A DNA stretch of 64,000 nucleotides from Pseudomonadota bacterium (GTDB taxonomy: Bacteria > Pseudomonadota > Alphaproteobacteria > Sphingomonadales > Sphingomonadaceae), in assembly GCA_021849075.1 (NCBI GenBank), contig JAJZTH010000011.1, forward strand, positions 1 through 64,000. Reading direction: 5' to 3'. The notes beneath the pieces were generated by a model. It was not told the DNA's origin and searched no databases. It saw only the letters and a list, made by a program, of their open reading frames with translations. The first letter of the stretch is position 1. Each line of letters opens with the position of its first letter. The position numbers and the translations under genes were made by a program. Shown here piece after piece: positions 62,166 through 64,000 of this stretch.

Positions 62166-62346
62166 GGCATCGGGTGATGGCCGCGCGCCTGCCCGATGGC
62201 AAGCCCGTCAAGACAGGACAATCCGCACCAAAACCGATCGATTAAGCGAAAAAATCGATAACAGTTATGTATGGAAAAAATCGCGGAATCGCGGGGAATC
62301 TGCTATAAAAATGAAACAAAGCTACAAACGATTGCTGGAGAAGAGG

Positions 62347-62514
62347 ATGACTGATCAGGGTCGCACCGATCCCATTTGCTTGCATTATGGGACATCGCCT
62401 CCAAACTCAGAAGAAATATCTGGCTTTATCAAAGCCTTACCATTGGCGGTCGCGTCCAGCGCAGCGCTGTGGGGCATAGGCGCCCTTCTACTGTTCGGGG
62501 TGATGGGCGGCTAA
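62347..62514 (+). CDS. Small single-pass membrane protein
   Basis: The 55-residue product has a soluble N-terminus ([18 protein letters not shown]) and one hydrophobic helix (about 31-53, [20 protein letters not shown]). GGAG is six bases before ATG 62347. An upstream ATG at 62311 lacks a ribosome site. I do not recognise the family. It lies alone between the oxoprolinase and FAD oxidoreductase genes. Confidence 0.6.
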   Translation: MTDQGRTDPICLHYGTSPPNSEEISGFIKALPLAVASSAALWGIGALLLFGVMGG

Positions 62515-62552
62515 GAACACGCAAGTCGGCGAAAGGTTCCGCCGACCATGAA

Positions 62553-63713
62553 TCATGCCCAGAAGGTTGCGAGTTGACGCACAGACGCTTCGGCCGCCGC
62601 CCGGTCAGCCTGTTCATTGGCGTCACCATAACCGAACCATTCATCCTGACCCACCTCTTGCACGACGATGCCGTCCCGCCGGGCCAGCATCGACAGCGAG
62701 CCATAATAGACGCCATAGGTGACGCCGGGCTGGGGAATGAGCCAGGCGATCTGACCGCGCACCGGCACGATGCTGTCATCCCGCCACAAAGCCCGCGCGC
62801 CGTAACCGGTGCAGTTGATGATCGATTTCTGCTTCAATGCGGCAAGGTCGCCGGGCGCGTGAAACTCCATCGGCACGATGCGCCCGCCCGCGATCAGGAA
62901 ATCGCTGGCCAGATGATGCATCAGATCGGCGACGTTGAAGGTCAGCGATGAATTGCGCCGGGCAAAGGCCGGGCGGAAAGGGTGGCTGCCGACCGGCAGG
63001 TCGACGCTGCGCGGGGTGATGTCCGACAGGCGCTGTTCCAGATGCAGGAAGTCATCGCGCCGCTCGACCACCGGAGCCGCATCGGCCCGCCGCTGACCAA
63101 AGGGCGTGTCGGACAGACTATAGCGATCGGTCCATTCTACCGGATCTCCAGCCAGCCCCAGCAGGCTCTGAAAATAGGCGAAGGACGCGCGCGCCATCCC
63201 CTCCCACCGATCGGCAAAGCCCGGATCGACCGCGCCCTGCATCGCCACCCGGCTGTCGGGCGACCAGGTGCCGGTGGCGCGCGCCGAGCGGACGAAAGGG
63301 AATTGCTCCCTGGCATAGATGGTGACGCTGGCCCCGGCGCGCTGGGCAGTGAGCGCAGCGGTGAGGCCCAGCGCACCTGCGCCGATCACCGCGACGTCGC
63401 GCACCCCATCCGCCAGCGCCAGCGCGACGGCCCGCTCCGCCGATCCCCAGCTGAGCGACCAGCCGCTGCCGCCATGGCCATAATTGTGGATGACACGTTT
63501 GCGCCCGACCTGCTCCGCCTCAATGCGCGGGCCGGCGGCGCGAAAGGGGCGAAGACAGACGGTCGTGCGAAAGATGCGATCGGGCGTGGCGCGCACCGGC
63601 TCGACCCCGGCAAGCGGATCAAACGCAGCATGGGCCGCGCCCATCGCCAATCCCGCATAGCTAAAGATGCCGGCGCTGCCGGCCGCCCTGCCCAGAAATG
63701 CTCGCCTGTCCAT
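62553..63713 (-). CDS. FAD-dependent oxidoreductase (D-amino-acid-oxidase type) with Tat-like start
   Basis: This 386-residue protein has the DAO fold. The FAD loop VAVIGAGALGLTAAL is at 108-122, the Rossmann-type strand VTIYAREQFPF follows and the C-terminal motif region (SIINCTGYGARALW) has the FAD-contacting Gly. The N-terminus MDRRAFLGRAAGSAGIF is a twin-arginine signal candidate, so export after folding is likely. The ATG at 63713 has GGAGGG upstream; a longer frame to 63989 is antisense-like. Its substrate is an amino acid or amine, not defined. Confidence 0.88.
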   Translation of the reverse strand: MDRRAFLGRAAGSAGIFSYAGLAMGAAHAAFDPLAGVEPVRATPDRIFRTTVCLRPFRAAGPRIEAEQVGRKRVIHNYGHGGSGWSLSWGSAERAVALALADGVRDVAVIGAGALGLTAALTAQRAGASVTIYAREQFPFVRSARATGTWSPDSRVAMQGAVDPGFADRWEGMARASFAYFQSLLGLAGDPVEWTDRYSLSDTPFGQRRADAAPVVERRDDFLHLEQRLSDITPRSVDLPVGSHPFRPAFARRNSSLTFNVADLMHHLASDFLIAGGRIVPMEFHAPGDLAALKQKSIINCTGYGARALWRDDSIVPVRGQIAWLIPQPGVTYGVYYGSLSMLARRDGIVVQEVGQDEWFGYGDANEQADRAAAEASVRQLATFWA

Positions 63714-63848
63714 GCCGCCCTCCCGATAACAGCTCATGCCCAATGCAACGAAGCAGCCCGACTTTACCGCAAGGGCGCGGGCATGGCTTGCGCGCCGTCC
63801 TGCACGCGGCAGGAGCGGCAGGGCTTGCCCTGTGCCCGGGAATGACTC

Positions 63849-64000
63849 ATGAAAAGACCCATGCCTGCGCTGCGCCCCGAACGGTCGATCATCATCCTGC
63901 TGCTGGCGCTGGTCGTCCTGGTGACGGCGGTGGGGGGCACATTCTGGCTGTATCGCGGGCAGCAGGCGGAAATTGCCTGGGTGAATCACACGCTGCGGGT
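63849..64000 (+). CDS. CHASE3-like sensor protein, N-terminal part only
   Basis: Fifty codons are visible, MKRPMPALRPERS followed by a hydrophobic helix (IIILLLALVVLVTAVGGTFW) and YRGQQAEIAWVNHTLRV. The WVNHT pattern just after the helix matches the opening of a CHASE3 domain, as in the cyclase at 41639 (WVTHSAEV). A sensor kinase or cyclase may follow beyond the window. ATG 63861 is an alternative start. Confidence 0.65.
   Translation, partial: MKRPMPALRPERSIIILLLALVVLVTAVGGTFWLYRGQQAEIAWVNHTLR

Noticed and set aside
58938..62177. Open frame of about 1080 codons on the + strand.
   Set aside because: It is opposite the oxoprolinase gene, which has full family motifs. The translation is low-complexity and shows no domain.

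Overview
The window looks like chromosome of a sphingomonad, an alphaproteobacterium of the Sphingomonadaceae (Sphingobium-like by protein style). The GC-rich codon use, the alphaproteobacterial LexA box (GTTC-N7-GTTC) before recA, a CckA kinase, a FAT GUY-type single-domain response regulator, the tamA-tamB pair and the coxB-ctaD-ctaB-(small)-ctaG-ctaE-surf1-thrC order all fit. The genus is inferred from family knowledge, not measured.

Positions 1-3.77 kb are accessory: the end of an IS5-type transposase, a DUF3987 primase/helicase-like protein, an AlpA-type excisionase/regulator, a small unknown protein and a P4-type tyrosine integrase. A tRNA-3'-end-like fragment ending in CCA (about 3751-3767) is a candidate right attachment site. 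The rest of the element would lie left of the window. From 3.9 to 13.5 kb come two aldo/keto reductases, LysR and TetR regulators, an operon with 4-base overlaps (membrane protein, hybrid histidine kinase, REC-GGDEF diguanylate cyclase) and a Rossmann/DUF2520 protein.

The region from 13.7 to 33.4 kb is housekeeping: HU, tRNA-Glu(TTC), recJ, tamA-tamB, a PD-(D/E)XK-like protein, a transglutaminase-like protein, recA with a LexA-controlled promoter and a terminator, a FAT GUY response regulator, cckA, a DUF2062 protein, smpB, dapA, a lytic transglycosylase and greB. From 33.4 to 44.5 kb there is a divergent pair of a LysR/AmpR-type regulator and a subclass B3 metallo-beta-lactamase with Glu at the usual His116 position. 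It is followed by a soluble CBS-methyl-accepting protein, a PPK2 kinase, aspS, rnd, an I78 inhibitor lipoprotein, an NTF2-like protein, a CHASE3-HAMP-GAF-GGDEF cyclase and a SAM methyltransferase.

From 44.5 to 52.0 kb lies thrC plus the aa3-type cytochrome c oxidase and heme O assembly locus, including a 45-residue membrane protein between ctaB and ctaG. From 52.3 to 57.6 kb come pyrE, pdxJ, acpS, lepB, an AI-2E-family permease, a small unknown protein, an FKBP isomerase and rpsU. The right end (57.8-64 kb) holds a class II aldolase-like protein, a fused hydantoinase/oxoprolinase, a small membrane protein, an FAD oxidoreductase and the start of a CHASE3-like sensor. Intergenic palindromic repeats typical of interspersed bacterial elements recur at about 24.1, 26.1, 41.1-41.2, 46.6 and 53.65-53.82 kb. 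One of them supplies the acpS ribosome-binding site.

I saw no CRISPR array, no classical defence island and no biosynthetic cluster. The most interesting items are the partial integrative element with its candidate att site, the Glu116 beta-lactamase with its divergent regulator, the three-gene c-di-GMP signalling operon, the soluble CBS-chemoreceptor and the repeat-embedded acpS start.
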